Of a stretch of DNA of 64,000 nucleotides, positions 51,579-63,493 are shown in pieces. Made by a program: the position numbers and the translations under genes. The DNA is from Mesostigma viride (lineage: Eukaryota; Streptophyta; Mesostigmatophyceae; Mesostigmatales; Mesostigmataceae). The stretch covers positions 62,001 to 126,000 of the forward strand of contig RPFO01000138.1 in NCBI GenBank assembly GCA_009746045.1. Reading direction: 5' to 3'. How positions within the stretch are numbered: the stretch's first letter is position 1; every line of letters starts with the position of its first letter. The notes below the pieces were generated by a model. That model was not told the DNA's origin and did no database searches. It saw only the letters and a list, made by a program, of their open reading frames with translations.

Positions 51579-53050
51579 GGCGGCATGGGAGGGGCCAGCA
51601 GGCGAGCAAGCGAAAGGGCAGCAAATGACATGGCAACATTGCGAGAGCACTCAAAGCCTACGAAGGAGCCTGCGAACGACAGGCAGCCGGCAACGTCTGC
51701 GCGGGCACGGGCGTACGGGTGGACACAGGGGGCTTGAGACGAGCGGGGCGCCACAGGTCTAGCATGCAGGTTGACGCGGTGGGTCATGCAGGGGAGCGGC
51801 GGAGGGGTTACGGCAGGTTGTGGCGGTGTGTGTCCCAACGCAGCAGCTCTTGTGGCCATGTGGCGGCAGTCGGTGGCCGTGGGCGCACCAACGTGGGTCA
51901 TGTGGGGCAGCACGTGTGGGCAACCATTACCTACAGCCCTGGTGCGTGCGACCAGTCATCACCCAGGGGTGGCTAGCCGCGTGCGTGCTAGACGAGTGGC
52001 CTTGAGGGGAAGCGCTTCCCTGCGGGCTGGTGCAGGGTCCTGGTACTAACCGGCTGCCACGGCAGAGACCAGCATTCCCTTGCGTGCCTGATGTCAGGCG
52101 AAGGGCTTGTGCAGGTGCCAGCATCCAGCACTTGTTGCCCTGTAGGACAGCCACACGGCGTGCAGCGATGTGGCCCGTTTGGTGGTGCCCTACTGCTGGT
52201 CCGGCGTCCCAGGTCCATGGACCACATGGGTTCCCAGGTCCATGCACCCCGTGGGCCGACCATGCGGGCCAAGAGTTGGCACATCTCCCACGGAGGGTGC
52301 CGCGCTTGTGGAACTATTTATGGATACGAATTGGTGGCCCATTGCTCCGGAATGTGCCACCATGTGTGCATGCATGCGTGGGTCAAGCGAGCACTAGCAC
52401 GGGAAAGGGCCTGACGCTGCCATGCCATCGCCATCCAAGAATTGTGCAAGTGAGCTAGGCCTCGCGTTGTACATCATTCGATCTGAGCTGCTTAGTGGGT
52501 GTAGGCCCGCGTAATTAAGGGAGCATAGTGCGCTCACTTGTTGTTTAGAGATGTGATCGATGACAAAAATGCTGATTGTAGTGCAGTCTTCTAATCGACG
52601 GTAGGGTAGGCAATTTTATCTATGATAGTGGGCGGCTTTGGCTGTTATTTTTTCTCATATGTGTGGCTTGCAGCTCTACGGCCATTGGTAGCTTGTCTCT
52701 TGCTGTTAGGCATGCATGTTGGTACGTCTGACAGATGTGTCGGCATCTTGGGAAAGTAGGACAAGATCCAGTTGCGAGCATCGTCAGAAGTGCCAAGTGA
52801 TCTTAGAAATCCGATAATCAAAGCAGATGTTCTTCTCTCTGTGCCCCGGCCATGCCGAAATTCCAGCGGTGACCAATATATCAATGAGACAACCTGCAGC
52901 ATATATCGATTGTGTACATAGAGTCTGTACCCGGCCATTAGTGTCCCATTATGGCAAGCGCGTTACCTCTGTCCGAATTACGACATGCATGTATATTAAC
53001 TCATTCCCTGCCCGCGTCATCGATAATTAAACACCAGGAAACCTACGCGG
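51579..53050. other. No gene recognised; 3' flank of transporter
   Basis: GC-rich to 52450, then AT-richer. Only short unsupported ORFs, some overlapping on both strands. No repeat structure stands out. Confidence 0.4.
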
Positions 53051-53059
53051 ACCTATTCT

Positions 53060-54020
53060 GCACACGGCGGACTGGATCGTGGCTCTTTTAGATGCACATC
53101 TTGAGGTCGACCTCAACGCCCAGGGTCGCGCGTGGAGCTGTTCTCCCTCTCGCTGCGGAGTGTAGGCTCGGCTTACCTCCGTGCTCTCCTCATGGGCCCC
53201 CCATTTATCCTGCGCATGGCGCCCAGTCACTTTCCGGTGGCGCTGCAACACCAACTGTTTGCCCCGCAACCTCTTGTTCCCACAGGGCGGCCCTTTGTAG
53301 CTGCAGGCTGACCTTGGACCCCACTGGGACCCACCGGCCTGTCATGCATGGGTGGCCAACAGAATCAGAATTGACCTACTTGCCGCACTTGCATACGTAC
53401 GGTCCTCCTGACGGTGGTGCTTGCCATGGTCCGGTCCGTTTTCCCCTACGCAAACATATCCTCCGGTCTGAGGATGCGGACGGCGCGGCTTTCTACTCCC
53501 CCAATTACCACCCACCTGACATCGTGGTTTTGGACTTTGAGGGAGGCGGACGGCACTTGCTCATTGACGTTTCTGTGGCTCGCCCCCTGGCTCTTAGCCA
53601 TGTGGTTGGTGCATCCCAGGCGGCAGGCTACACGGCGGATAGGGCTGAGCGGGCCAAGCTCACGGCCTATGGCGACGTCCGGCACCACCGGGAGGCGCCC
53701 TTTGTCTTGGAGGAGTTCGGGGCCATGGGGACCCTGACCGCCGGCTTCTGAAGTGCTTCTGGTGTGCTGCCGGCCCCAGGAGGACCGCCTGGACCTGGAG
53801 GGCCAGCGGGCCGGGCCCCTTGGTTGGCGCGGACCTGGCCCAACGCCTTTCGGTAGCGCTTACCCAGGCTATGGCTGACATCTTGCTCCGCCGCACGCGG
53901 GCTGACTTTGCGGCGCAGCATGGTTATTGGGCTGTTTTACTTTATTCCGCAGTGTGGATTGTCCCATGCCGGCTAGTGAGTTGTAGTTATTTAATTTGTT
54001 GTGGCGGTATCTCTTGTTAG
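53060..54020 (+). pseudogene. Retroelement C-terminal remnant with possible PD-(D/E)XK-like segment
   Basis: The frame at 53092-53751 ends with PDIVVLDFEGGG, HLLIDVSVARPL, then AERAKLTAYGDV and PFVLEEFGAMG. This spacing recalls the C-terminal region of many algal reverse-transcriptase ORFs, with a PD ... (I/L)DV pattern like a restriction-type nuclease. Another fragment (LSVALTQAMADILLRRTRADFAA, 53840-53915) follows in a different frame. No RT motifs remain, so this is a 5'-truncated remnant. Confidence 0.45.
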
Positions 54021-54297
54021 CGTTGGGCGTTGGCTTGGGTGCATTCACTCTGATGTAAGTAATTATAGTTTTTAATGTATATTAAGTCGCATGCGCACAT
54101 CGACCAGGATCAAAATCAAACTGAGTTTAATTAGACAGTGGCCAACTGCTTGCATTATCATGAGTTATGGGCAGCAAAGTTGCATGTTGCATCCAACCAA
54201 ACATGCGTCCGAGATTGAGGCAGGATCCGTTCGGCCACAAATGGCAAAGTTTAATTATTGTTGGAGGTCGAGACGTATATGAACTAATTAACTGATT

Positions 54298-54490
54298 ATG
54301 AACATAACTCCGTGGGGAGCTTATTTAACACATAGCCCTGAGAGCGGGCATATGGTTTGTACTGATGCATTCCGAGCTACAATTAACCTGCAGGTGGGGG
54401 GATGTAAACCGCCACCTACCGATCTGGGTGCACAAGGTGCACCTGCACCACCGTGATATATCATACCTACAGAATCGGCCTGGCATGTGG
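54298..54490 (-). mobile_element. LINE-B-type 3' tail fragment
   Basis: Reverse of the common tail: ACTCCGTGGGGAG stem-loop, ACACATAGCC, GGGCATATGG and GTGCACC blocks in the same order as at 10081-10230. Confidence 0.65.
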
Positions 54491-54649
54491 GGTGGAAGAT
54501 TATTACATATCAAGGAGACCACCAGCGACATGCGATCGATGAAAAGCACTATTCCATCCGTGCATCTCCCTCCCCACCGTTCCATCCTTCCCCAACCCCA
54601 TCTTCCGCAGCATCCATGCACGGCACCCCCTGATCTCCCCTCCTCGCTC

Positions 54650-55835
54650 TCCCCTGTTGGGCCAGCAGGCATCCTTGGCCAGTCCTCGCAACTTTCAACG
54701 TACGCACATTGCTAGCAGATAGCGACCATAGCTACCGGGTGGAGGAGCTCATTGCCTTGTGCATTGCACACCGTGCATGTGTCTATTCTAGGAGTGCAGG
54801 AGCACCGTCGCACGGTGCCCACGCTAGCTGGCACGGTGCTCGCTGATCGCCTGGCACGGGTTGGCGTTTTTACTTTGCTGGCAGTGGGACGTCAGGCCGG
54901 CAAGGTGGCGTTGGCCTTTTGTGATCGCCGCTGGCAGCTGCCAGCCTCATGGCATGCACGCTTAAGTTTTTAACCCCACGCCTTATGGTGGCACATTTCA
55001 CCTCATGCAGTAATTGAGGGGCGGTCTAAGCACCACCTCACGGTTGGGGTGGGTTACGCACCCCATATAGTGGTCTACCCTTGGTCTACCCCAGTTGCCC
55101 AACGCCAGAAGTTCTTCGAGGACTTGCATAGCCTTGAGGGGGGCACCCCGGCCGGCCCGCCACTTTCTTGATTATGCTGCTCGACGCCAACGCCACGCTC
55201 CCCGTGGGCACTGCATGCTGCATGGCAGGCGCTTTGCGCCTGCCGGCACGGCTGCTAACTAACAACAACGTACACCCCCTTGTTTTCTGCCTTTTTGCGG
55301 GATAGCGGGATGGTTGCTGTCAACTGCCACTTCCAACGTCCCTCACTGGCCTCACAGGACTTGGTTACTTTTCGGGGCCCTAACGACCGTCAGGCGTCTG
55401 GACTACGTGGTGGAACGGCAGCCCAGCCGGTGCAATTCGGTTCTGGATACTCGAGTGTTCGACCCACCCACGGTGTGTTCTGACCACCGGTTGGTGCGTG
55501 CGACCATTCGGCGATCCGGTTCCACGCCACCAAGCGCCGCGCCCCAGTGCATGGCCTGTCCTGACTGGACAGTCTGCGCTACGCCCGGTCCGTTCGTGGG
55601 GATCGATCCTGAGGACTGGACGGACGCCGAGCAAGAGCGGAACCGGTGCCGACAGGCGTCAGTCCCTGGCGGCCCTGGACGCCCAGGCGGACGTCGACGC
55701 GCTGGCCCATGGTGCTCCCAACGCTGCCATTTTTGCGGGCTTTGCTGCCCGCGCCCCGTTGCTGGCGGCCCGGCACCTGCCAGTCATGCCACGCCGACGG
55801 CCCAGCTCGAGTGCTTGTCGCTTGAGCTGCATGTG
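54650..55835 (+). pseudogene. Diverged LINE ORF2 endonuclease remnant
   Basis: Pieces in several frames: ATFNVRTL (54690), ILGVQEHRRTV (54790), VGYAPH (55050), MLLDANATLPVGT (55173-55212), RRLDYVV (55390) and CSDHRLV (55478). The order is that of the LINE-A endonuclease, but identity is lower and there are many indels and a stop in each frame. Confidence 0.7.
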
Positions 55836-55839
55836 CCGC

Positions 55840-56900
55840 GGCCCGCGATGGTGGAGGTGGTGGAGGTGGTGTGGTGCATAAGCATTGAAGTCCGACCATG
55901 CAGGTCTGGGTGGAAGGAGCATCGCTGGCCGGGCCAGCAGATCGATGCCGGCTGGGCAGCGATGTCCTTCACCGCCTAGGGGCGGTGAGGCCTGCGGTGT
56001 CTTGCAGGCACTCGATCAATGGCGATCGATGGCATTGCATGGCGTGGATGCGCTTGTCGATGTCGAGGAGCTGGGCCTTGATGTCGGCAGTGGAGGCGGA
56101 AGTGGCAGTGGAGGTGGAGGCGACGATGATGGAAAGGTGAGGGAGCTCAGTAGCCAGCGTGCCTCCCATTGCTGCCACATCGGCAGCAAGGGGGTCACGT
56201 GCTGCTGGAAGGCTTCCGTAAGGATGGAACGGAGTGTGGGTGCGGAGATGGATGGAGCCCAGATCTCGCCATCAGAGCGCATGAGGAGAGAGTTGAGAAT
56301 GGTGTGCATCTGGAGTTGGGGGCCGCGGGCGCACCCGAACAGAGCGCCGGGATTAAACCATTTGCTGTCCGGGGTGATGAGGCGGTTGATGCTGTCCAGA
56401 TGGATGCACAGCCGGGTCGTAATTAAAGCGAGGCGTAGTCCCCGAAGAAGAGGCAATGCATGGCAGTTGCCGGGAACATGTTGGTCCAGTCGTGATCGTC
56501 GACCTTGAAAGGTTGGGGCCGAAACGGCGCGGTTCTGTTAATTGGGCGCGATTCTGCTGGGCGACTGCGTTTAGGATCAGGCGATGCCGATGGCGAGGCC
56601 GCAGGAGCCGAGTGCACTACCAACGCTTGAGTAGTGGCCTCGCTGCCTGGCAGGCCGGGTGGAACTACGTACAGCCGGAGCTGCAGGCGAATTTTCTTGG
56701 CTCATCGCAGCCGCCATGCTGCGTTGCGTAGTCGAGCGTTTTCTCGTCATAATATTGCGTTTTAGTTTAAGAAAAATATATTGATCAGCGTGTGCGTCTT
56801 AGAAAGACGAAGCGAAAGTGATATTCACGGCCGAACTTGGTGCCCAAACGTGAAAGTTACGAGCTCCACCGTCAGCCATGGCTACCTCGTGGCTCGTGGC
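55840..56900 (-). pseudogene. ORF1-only element, subfamily beta, copy 2 (decayed)
   Basis: Reverse strand carries FFGDYASL, EIWAPSISAPTLRSILTEAFQQHV and AVKDIAAQP in broken frames, plus the leader blocks near 56800-56900. It is truncated at the 3' side. Confidence 0.7.
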
Positions 56901-56989
56901 TTAATTGGCGATTTGATCCAGGATATGATGAGCTACATATACTCCCAACGGAGCCGTATGTTCCTTTATTAATCCTCACATTGCATGGA

Positions 56990-57470
56990 ATGGCCGCCCA
57001 AAGAGGGGGCAACAGTGGCATGCACACACGCGCCATCAGAATGTGGCATGGCAGCCTGCGCGCATGTCGACACGCACTGGCGATTGGGCTCACCGGCACC
57101 CACCGGCCGCCAGACCTCTTTCTCCTTGACGGCTCTCGAGTCCTGTATCGGCCGGGACCGCGTCATGAAGCTGCTGGGCAGCCTGCTTCCCAGAGTCCAG
57201 CTGCGAGGTTGATGTGGACCACCGCATCTCCCTCGCCTGGCACGCTTTACGCCAATTAACCGGGCCCTGTGGCGCAAGCCCCTCAAGTGGCAAGATCGAG
57301 AAACAGTACCTGTTTAAGGTTCTCGTCCTTCCTGTTCTTACGTATGGGGCCAAGACGTGGACCCTCAGTCACCGCCGACCAGGCCCGCAATTAGCTGGAC
57401 GGCGCGGTCACCAACATGCTGTGATCCATTGTCAGAGTACATAGGAAATGCTGCTCATGTCCGCAATGCG
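56990..57470 (+). pseudogene. LINE-A reverse transcriptase fragment
   Basis: Matches LINE-A 7130-7450 (LLDGSRVLYR, DHRISLAWHALRQ, KVLVLPVLTYGA) with many 3-4-bp insertions that break the frame. Confidence 0.75.
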
Positions 57471-57474
57471 CAAA

Positions 57475-57765
57475 ATGGACAAGCTGGCGTTCCTTAATTA
57501 AATGCCGCAAGAAGCTCTCACTCGGAGACTCGCTTCACGCTGGACGATGAGTTGACCCTTGCCCAGCAACAGCGGCGACGCGAGCTATGGCCGGCCGACC
57601 TACCTTCAGCTCCGGCAGAGCGCAGGGGGGAAGCCGGTATACTGGAGGGGGGCGCCGGCGGTCATCCACGTTGACCACAACAAGCCCTGGCAGGCACCTC
57701 CTGCCACCTCATGCAGACTAGGGAATATATACCAGTAGTGTAGATTAGTCAGGCTTAGCCTAGCA
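57475..57765 (+). pseudogene. ORF1 subfamily beta, 3' end fragment
   Basis: Matches the reverse complement of 25690-25925: KCRKKLS, RFTLDD, QQQRRREL, VYW and the GACTAGGGAAT tail, with several 4-bp insertions. Confidence 0.75.
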
Positions 57766-57919
57766 CTGTGGCCCACGCGCATGTGCGCCCATAATGGCCC
57801 CCCTGGATGATGCCTTCAGAATTTAGCGGCACGCCATGCCTATAATGGGACCCCCATGGATGTTGCACTAAGAATTTAGCCATGCTATGCCTCCAACGTG
57901 TGGCTAGGAACTATATAGC

Positions 57920-60040
57920 TAGCCACAAGCCACGAGGTAGCCATGGCTGACGGCGGGGCTCATAGCTTTCACGTTTGAGCACCGAATTTAGCCGTGCATA
58001 TCACTATCGCTTCGTCTTAATTTCTAAGACGCACATGCTGATATAATTTTCCGAATCTAGATGTATTACGCAATATATGACGAGCAAACGCTCCTCGACG
58101 CAACAAAGTTTGGCGGATGCGCTCGGCCATGAAAATCCGTCTGCAGCTCAGGCTGCAGCTTCGCCATCAGGTCCGGCAGGCAGCGGTGACACTAGTCGTG
58201 CACTGGTGGTCGCCCAGCAACCTCCCGGGCTTATAATTAATGCCTCGCCATCGGCATCGCCTGACCCTAAACGCAGCGCCCGCCCAGCCGACAACACAGG
58301 AGGGTTTTCACGCCCCAAAGAACCGCGCTTTCGGCCTGAACATTTCAAGGTAGATGATCACGACTGGACCAACATATGTCCCCGGCAACTGCCCTGCATT
58401 GCCTCTTCTTCGGGGACTACGCCTCGCTTTATACCTGTGCCTCCATGATTCTCCACGACATCAATCGCCTCATCTGCTCGGACGGCAGCTGGCGGTACAA
58501 CATCAGCACGCTGCATGGACGGGCGCAGCCGCGCCCACCTCCAGCACGCCATCCTCAACTCCCTTCTCATGTGCTCTGACGGCGAGATCTGGGCCCCATC
58601 CATCTCCGCCCCCACCCTTCGTTCCATCCTTACGGAAGCCTTTCAGCAGCACGTGACCCCCCTTGCCGCCGATGCGGCAGCAATGGGTGGCACGCTGGCT
58701 ACTGAACTTCAGTTCCTCACCTTTCCACCACCGCCGCCTCCACCTCCACTGCCCTTTCCGCCTCCTGGCACTAGCTGCATGCCGACATCAAAGCCCGGCC
58801 AGCTCCTCGACCTCAACCATGCAACGTCTTCAAGCCACCGCCACCGCCCTTGTTGAGTGCTTGCACGACACCGCCGGCCTCACCGCCCAGCTAGGCGGTG
58901 AAGGACATCGCCGCCCAGCCGGCACCTGCTGGTCCGGCCGGCGATGCTCCCTCCACCTGGGCGGACTTCAGTGCTCATCACACCACCTCCATGCACCACC
59001 TCCACCATCGCGGCAAAACTCAAGCAACAAGCCCTCGACCTTCGCGAGGAGGCCGTCGGACATCACCAAGCGCAGCCACAATGCATGTCATCGTCAAGCA
59101 CTTCGACCAGCCGGCAGGTGAGACCTCCACGAGCCTTCTCGAGGCATTTAAGCGCGCCATTTTTGCCCCCATGCAACTCACTGGTGAGCTGCGGATGTCG
59201 GCTGTCCGCCTCCCCCGCGCGCGGGGTAAGGCTGGCCCGTGCTCCTCACCTTTAAGTACATGGCGGACAAGCTGGCGTTCCTTAAATGCCGCAAGAAGCT
59301 CTCGGAGACTCGCTTCACGCGAGACGATGACTTGATCGACCCTGGCCCAGCAACAGCGGCGACGCGAGCTATGGCCGACCTACCTTCAGCGATCCGGCAG
59401 AGGCCGGGCCCACTTCAAATGTTCCGAAAAGTGTGACACTTTTGGTCGTTTTTTTGACTTTTTCGACGATCGTCACTCTGCAGAGTGATTCGTCGTGCGA
59501 AATCGTGCGAAATTGTGCGAAATTTGCTGAAATCGTGTGAAATTTGCTGAAATCGTGCGAATTTGTGCGAAATTTGCTGAAATTGTGCGAAATTTCATGT
59601 GAAAAATGTCGACGGTAAAAAATTTTGATGTGCACAACGTGTGTGAATTCATGCGAAATTTTGTCAAACGTCACTCCCCAAAACGACCCTTGGTTGAAAT
59701 CCATGCGAAATTGTGCGAAATCATGCAAAATTGTGCGAAATCGTGCGAAATCGTGCGAAAATGTGTGAAAATTTTGCGAAAATCACGCGAAAATCACGCG
59801 AACTCGTGCGAAATTTTATTTTTTTTTTGCGAAAAACGACCAAAAGTGTCACACACTTGGCTTGGACGGCGGAACATTTGAAGTGGGCCCGGCCCAGAGC
59901 ACAGGGGGGAAGCTGGTATACTGGAGGGGGGCGGTCATCCACGTTGACCACAAGCCCTCAGTGGCAGGCACCTCCTGCCACCTCAGACTAGGGAATAGTA
60001 TACCAGTAGCCGGTGTAGATTAGTCAGGCTTAGCCTAGCA
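57920..60040 (+). pseudogene. ORF1-only element, subfamily beta, copy 3, split by a MITE
   Basis: The leader at 57920-58076 is followed by ATG 58077 (MTSKRSSTQQSLADAL). The gag-like region continues in shifted frames (EIWAPSISAPTL, AVKDIAAQP-like at 58898, VRLPRARGKAG at 59205). The last part is interrupted at 59402-59894 and resumes with VYW and the 3' tail to about 60040. Multiple small insertions disable it. Confidence 0.75.
59402..59894. mobile_element. MITE, 493 bp, with 25-bp inverted repeats
   Basis: Ends GGCCGGGCCCACTTCAAATG ... and its exact inverse pair over 25 bp. CAGA flanks both sides (59398-59401 and 59895-59898), and removing one copy restores the ORF1 sequence seen at 57615. 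The inner region is built of short GTGCGAAAT-type repeats on both arms and has TTTTTTT tracts. No ORF of its own. Confidence 0.8.
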
Positions 60041-60077
60041 CGTGGCCCATGCGCATGTGCGCCCATAATGGCCCCCA

Positions 60078-60145
60078 TGTTTGTTTTCCGCGGACTGGCA
60101 CTAAACGCAAATGGTTTTCACCTTTGCGGCGTGCCAAATCAGAAT
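60078..60145 (+). repeat. Fragment of the dimeric short element's 3' end
   Basis: TTTTCCGCGG, CGCAAATGG, TTTTCACCTTTGCGG and ATCAGAA match 15305-15369 with about ten changes, showing that the unit is a dispersed family. Confidence 0.65.
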
Positions 60146-60149
60146 AATG

Positions 60150-60915
60150 GCCCCCATGGATGATGCCGCTGCCACGCCTGCTCGACGGGACGACGGTCCC
60201 GTTCCGCGATTGCTTCAAACTGTTAGGGAGCTGGCTCCCTGACACCGCCGACGATGTGGACACGTACCGCATTGGCCTGGCCTGGGCTTGGCTCCGTTCG
60301 CTCAACACCTACTTGGCGCTCCAAGGGCCTGGGCGAGCACCGCAAGCGCATGCCGGTCTTCAAGGTCCTCGTCCTCACGGTGCTCACGTACGGCGCCGAG
60401 GCGTGCACACTCACACCCACTGACCCCGGCCTGGCATCTAGGCTAGACGGCACAGTTTACAGGATGCTCCGACAGGTCCTGAACGTAGGGTTTTCCAAGC
60501 GCCCGTCATCAGAGTCTTTGTATCAGGGCATGCCTCGTATTTTGGACGAGATTAGACAGCGTAGGATAGCATTCGTAGGACACCTAGCTTGCTCGCACCA
60601 GCCAGGTCGACACCGCTCTTGGTCTGGCAGGCCCCAAGCGGCTTGGCCATGCAGCCAGGGCGGCACATTCTGACCTGGCCTGGCCCCAAGGGCATTGCCA
60701 AGAAGGTAGGGAAACATGTCACGAACTACGTACAGATGTTGCTGGATGACCTACTGGTCCCAGCCCAGTTTAAATACCGCATCCACTCTCTCTCCCTTCT
60801 TTGGACTGCCATGCAGAACAAGACGCGGTGGCAGAAGATTGTCAAGGCTCACACGCCCGACCCTGTGGGCAAGCCACCTCCCCCCAACAAGAGGAGGAGG
60901 CGTTTTGATGAGTAG
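60150..60915 (+). pseudogene. LINE-B reverse transcriptase C-terminal part
   Basis: LDGTTVPFRDCFKLLGSWLP, then VLTYGAEACTLTP, MLRQVLNVGF and RRIAFVGHLA in adjoining frames, ending with MQNKTRWQKIVK and VGKPPPPNKRRR. Parallel to the LINE-A C-terminus but clearly another family. 5'-truncated and frameshifted. Confidence 0.75.
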
Positions 60916-61470
60916 GGTAGTTATAGGATTTTTCTAGACTAGATAGACTAGAGTTAGGTTAGTTAGATTACGCGGCTCTCTCCATTCCGCCATCCATCAA
61001 GGAATATGTGCTACATGATCTCCCAACGGAGGCATGTTATAATTTAATTTTTTTTAATTTTTTAATGGATGATGCCTTCAGAATTTAGCCAAGCCATGCC
61101 TATGATGGGACCCCATGGATTTTGCATTAAGAATTTAGCCATGCTATGCCTGTGCAGAGAGATGCCCTCTGTTGAGAAGCCATGCCTTAGCTCTTGTATA
61201 GCCATGATTTCTGGCCTGCGCTGGTTGTCTCCTTGATGATGATCTTCCCCCACATGACATGCTCCCCCTTAGCTGGGCATAACGTGATAGATCATGAGGG
61301 TGCAGGTGCCCTGGTGCACCTCTAGAGCAAGGGTAGCTTACATTCCCACCCTTGCAGGAAGTAGCCCAGAATGTATTAAAAGCCATATGCCCCTTCTCAG
61401 GCATATGTGCTACATGAACTCCCAACGGAGTTATGTTCCTAATTAGTTAATTAATTAATTAATTAATTAA
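60916..61470 (+). mobile_element. LINE-B 3' UTR and related tails
   Basis: Contains a first ACGGAGGCATGTTATAATTTAATTTT tail near 61020-61065 and a second one near 61370-61470 ending in the AACTCC/GGAGTT stem-loop and (TTAA)n. The second resembles the tails of the ORF1-only elements. Confidence 0.65.
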
Positions 61471-61505
61471 TGCCTATGCAGAGAGATGCTCTCTGTCGAG
61501 AAGCC

Positions 61506-63493
61506 ATTGAATTGAATTGAATTGTAACATAACTCCGTTGGGAGTATATGTAGCACATAGCCCTTGAGAGGGGGCATATGGCCTATCATACATCCTAAGC
61601 TACTTCCTGCAAGGGTGGGGATGTAAAGGACCCTTGCTCTAGGTGCACCAGGGCACTTGCATCCCCATGATCTTCAAGCTATGCCCAGCGAAGGGGGAGC
61701 CTGTCATGGGGGGGAAGATCAGCAGAGCTATACAAAAAGGCTAGGGCATGGCGTCTCAGCAGAGAGTTACTCCCTGCATGGGCACAACATAGCTAAATAA
61801 AGCTAGGCATCATCTGGAGTGTGGCACATCATAGGCACACATGTACATGATTAAATAAAGCGTGTGGCTTAGCTAGGATAGTGCCTCTAGGAGGCGTACA
61901 TGTACATGGCCACGGTCTATCTATTCTACACTACTACTGCTGTATTCCCCTAAGCTGGGGCGTCTGGAGTCGTTGGGGCCGCGGGGGTCGCCTGCCAGGG
62001 CTTGTGGCCGACGTAGATGGCCGCCCCCTTCCAGTACACCGGCTGCCCCGCCTTGGTCTTCCGGAGCTGGAGGTAGGTGGGCCATAGCTCCCGTCGCCGT
62101 TGTTGCTGCGCCAGGGTCAAGTCGTCGTCAAGGGTGAAGAGAGTCTTCTCGAGCCGCTTGCGGCGTCGGAGAAAAGAAATCTTGTCCGCCGGGGTCTTAA
62201 AGGTGAGAAGGAGCGGGGGCGGCCCTGCCTTACCCCGCGCGCGGGGAAGGCGGTGGGCGACCAGGTCGATCTCACCAGTAAGGCCCATGCGACTAAGAAT
62301 TTCTCTCTCAAACGCACGTGCAAGCTTCTCGGAATTCTCACCTTCCTCCATGTCGAGGTTCTTGACAATGACGTTAAGGCTGCGCTTGGCAAGCTCGGCC
62401 TCCTCGCGGAGGTCAAGCGTCTGCCGCTGGAGCTGGGCTGCGACGGCGGAGGTGGTGGAGGTGGTGTGCTGCTTAAGCATGTCCGCCCAGGTCGTGATGG
62501 GAGGAGCATCGCCGGCCAGGCCAGCAGAGGTTGGCTTGGCGGCAATGTCCTTCACCGCCTGGGCGGTGAGGCCCGCGGTGTTCTGCAGGACCTCGATAGC
62601 GATGGCATTATCCTTAAGACGTTGGTCAATGTCGCGGAGCTGGGCGGTGATGGAGTCGGTGGAGGCGGAGGGGGGGGGGTGGAGGCGAGGAGGGTGGCGG
62701 TGGCGGTGGGGATGGTGGGGAGCTCAGCAGCCAGCGTGCGACCCACAGCTGCCACATCTGCAGCTAGGGGCGTCACGTGCTGTGAGATGGTTTCTTGGAG
62801 GTGGAGGAGGAAGGTGGATTCGGTCAAGGGGGAGGGGGTCCAGAGGTCCGTGACAGAGCGGTCAAGGATGGAAAAGAGGGCGGCGAGCTGAAGACGGGGG
62901 CGAGACCAGCGGGCCAGGTTCTCAGGTCGGTGAGTAAACCGGCCGTCAGGTCCAGGGCGGAGGCGGTAATGGCTGTGAAGGCGCTGGCACAGGTCGAGAA
63001 TGGAGGCGTATGACCCATAAAACACGAGCTCCAGTATCTTGATGGGTGGCATGTCGAAAAAGCCGGGTCTGGCACCGTCGAAGGTGGAAAATAACCCGTC
63101 AACGTCAAAGTCGCGCTCAGACCAGCTTGGTTCGGTTGGGCGGCTGCGTTTTGGCTCGGGCGAGGCTGAGGGCGAGGCAGGAAGCCCGGGAGGGTGCTGG
63201 GCGACAACCAGTGCGCGACTAGGGTCACCACCGCCTTCCGGCCCTGATGGCGAAGCTGCAGCCGGAGCTGCAGACGTATTTTCATTGCCGAGCGCAGCCG
63301 TCAGGCTGCGTTGCGTCGATGGGCGTTTGCTCATCGTATATTGCGTAATAGCGTCGGAAAATTATATCAGCATGTGCGTCGTAGAAAGACGCGTCGATTG
63401 TGATATTCACGGCTAAATTCGGTGCTCAAACGTGAAAGTTATGAGCTCCGCCGTCAGCCATGGCTACCTCGTGGCTCGTGGCTCGTGGCTCGT
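61506..63493 (-). mobile_element. ORF1-only LINE derivative, subfamily alpha, copy 3
   Basis: Nearly identical to 10061-12034 over its whole length, including the 3' (CAATT)n run, the stem-loop, the G9 run and the ORF1 break. Flanks differ. The 5' end has three CACGAGC heptamers where copy 1 has one. Confidence 0.85.
61950..63334 (-). pseudogene. LINE ORF1-like RNA-binding protein, frameshifted (copy 3)
   Basis: ATG 63334 (MSKRPSTQRSLTAAL). The first frame runs to 62552, the second from 62555 to 61950, with the same frame change at a G9 run (62671-62679) as copy 1. A shared defect means either descent from a defective source or the same miscalled G run. Confidence 0.75.

Noticed and set aside
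50669..51650. Alternative long ORFs over the transporter gene
   Set aside because: GC-biased codons keep other frames open; only the 322-residue frame has family motifs and membrane segments.
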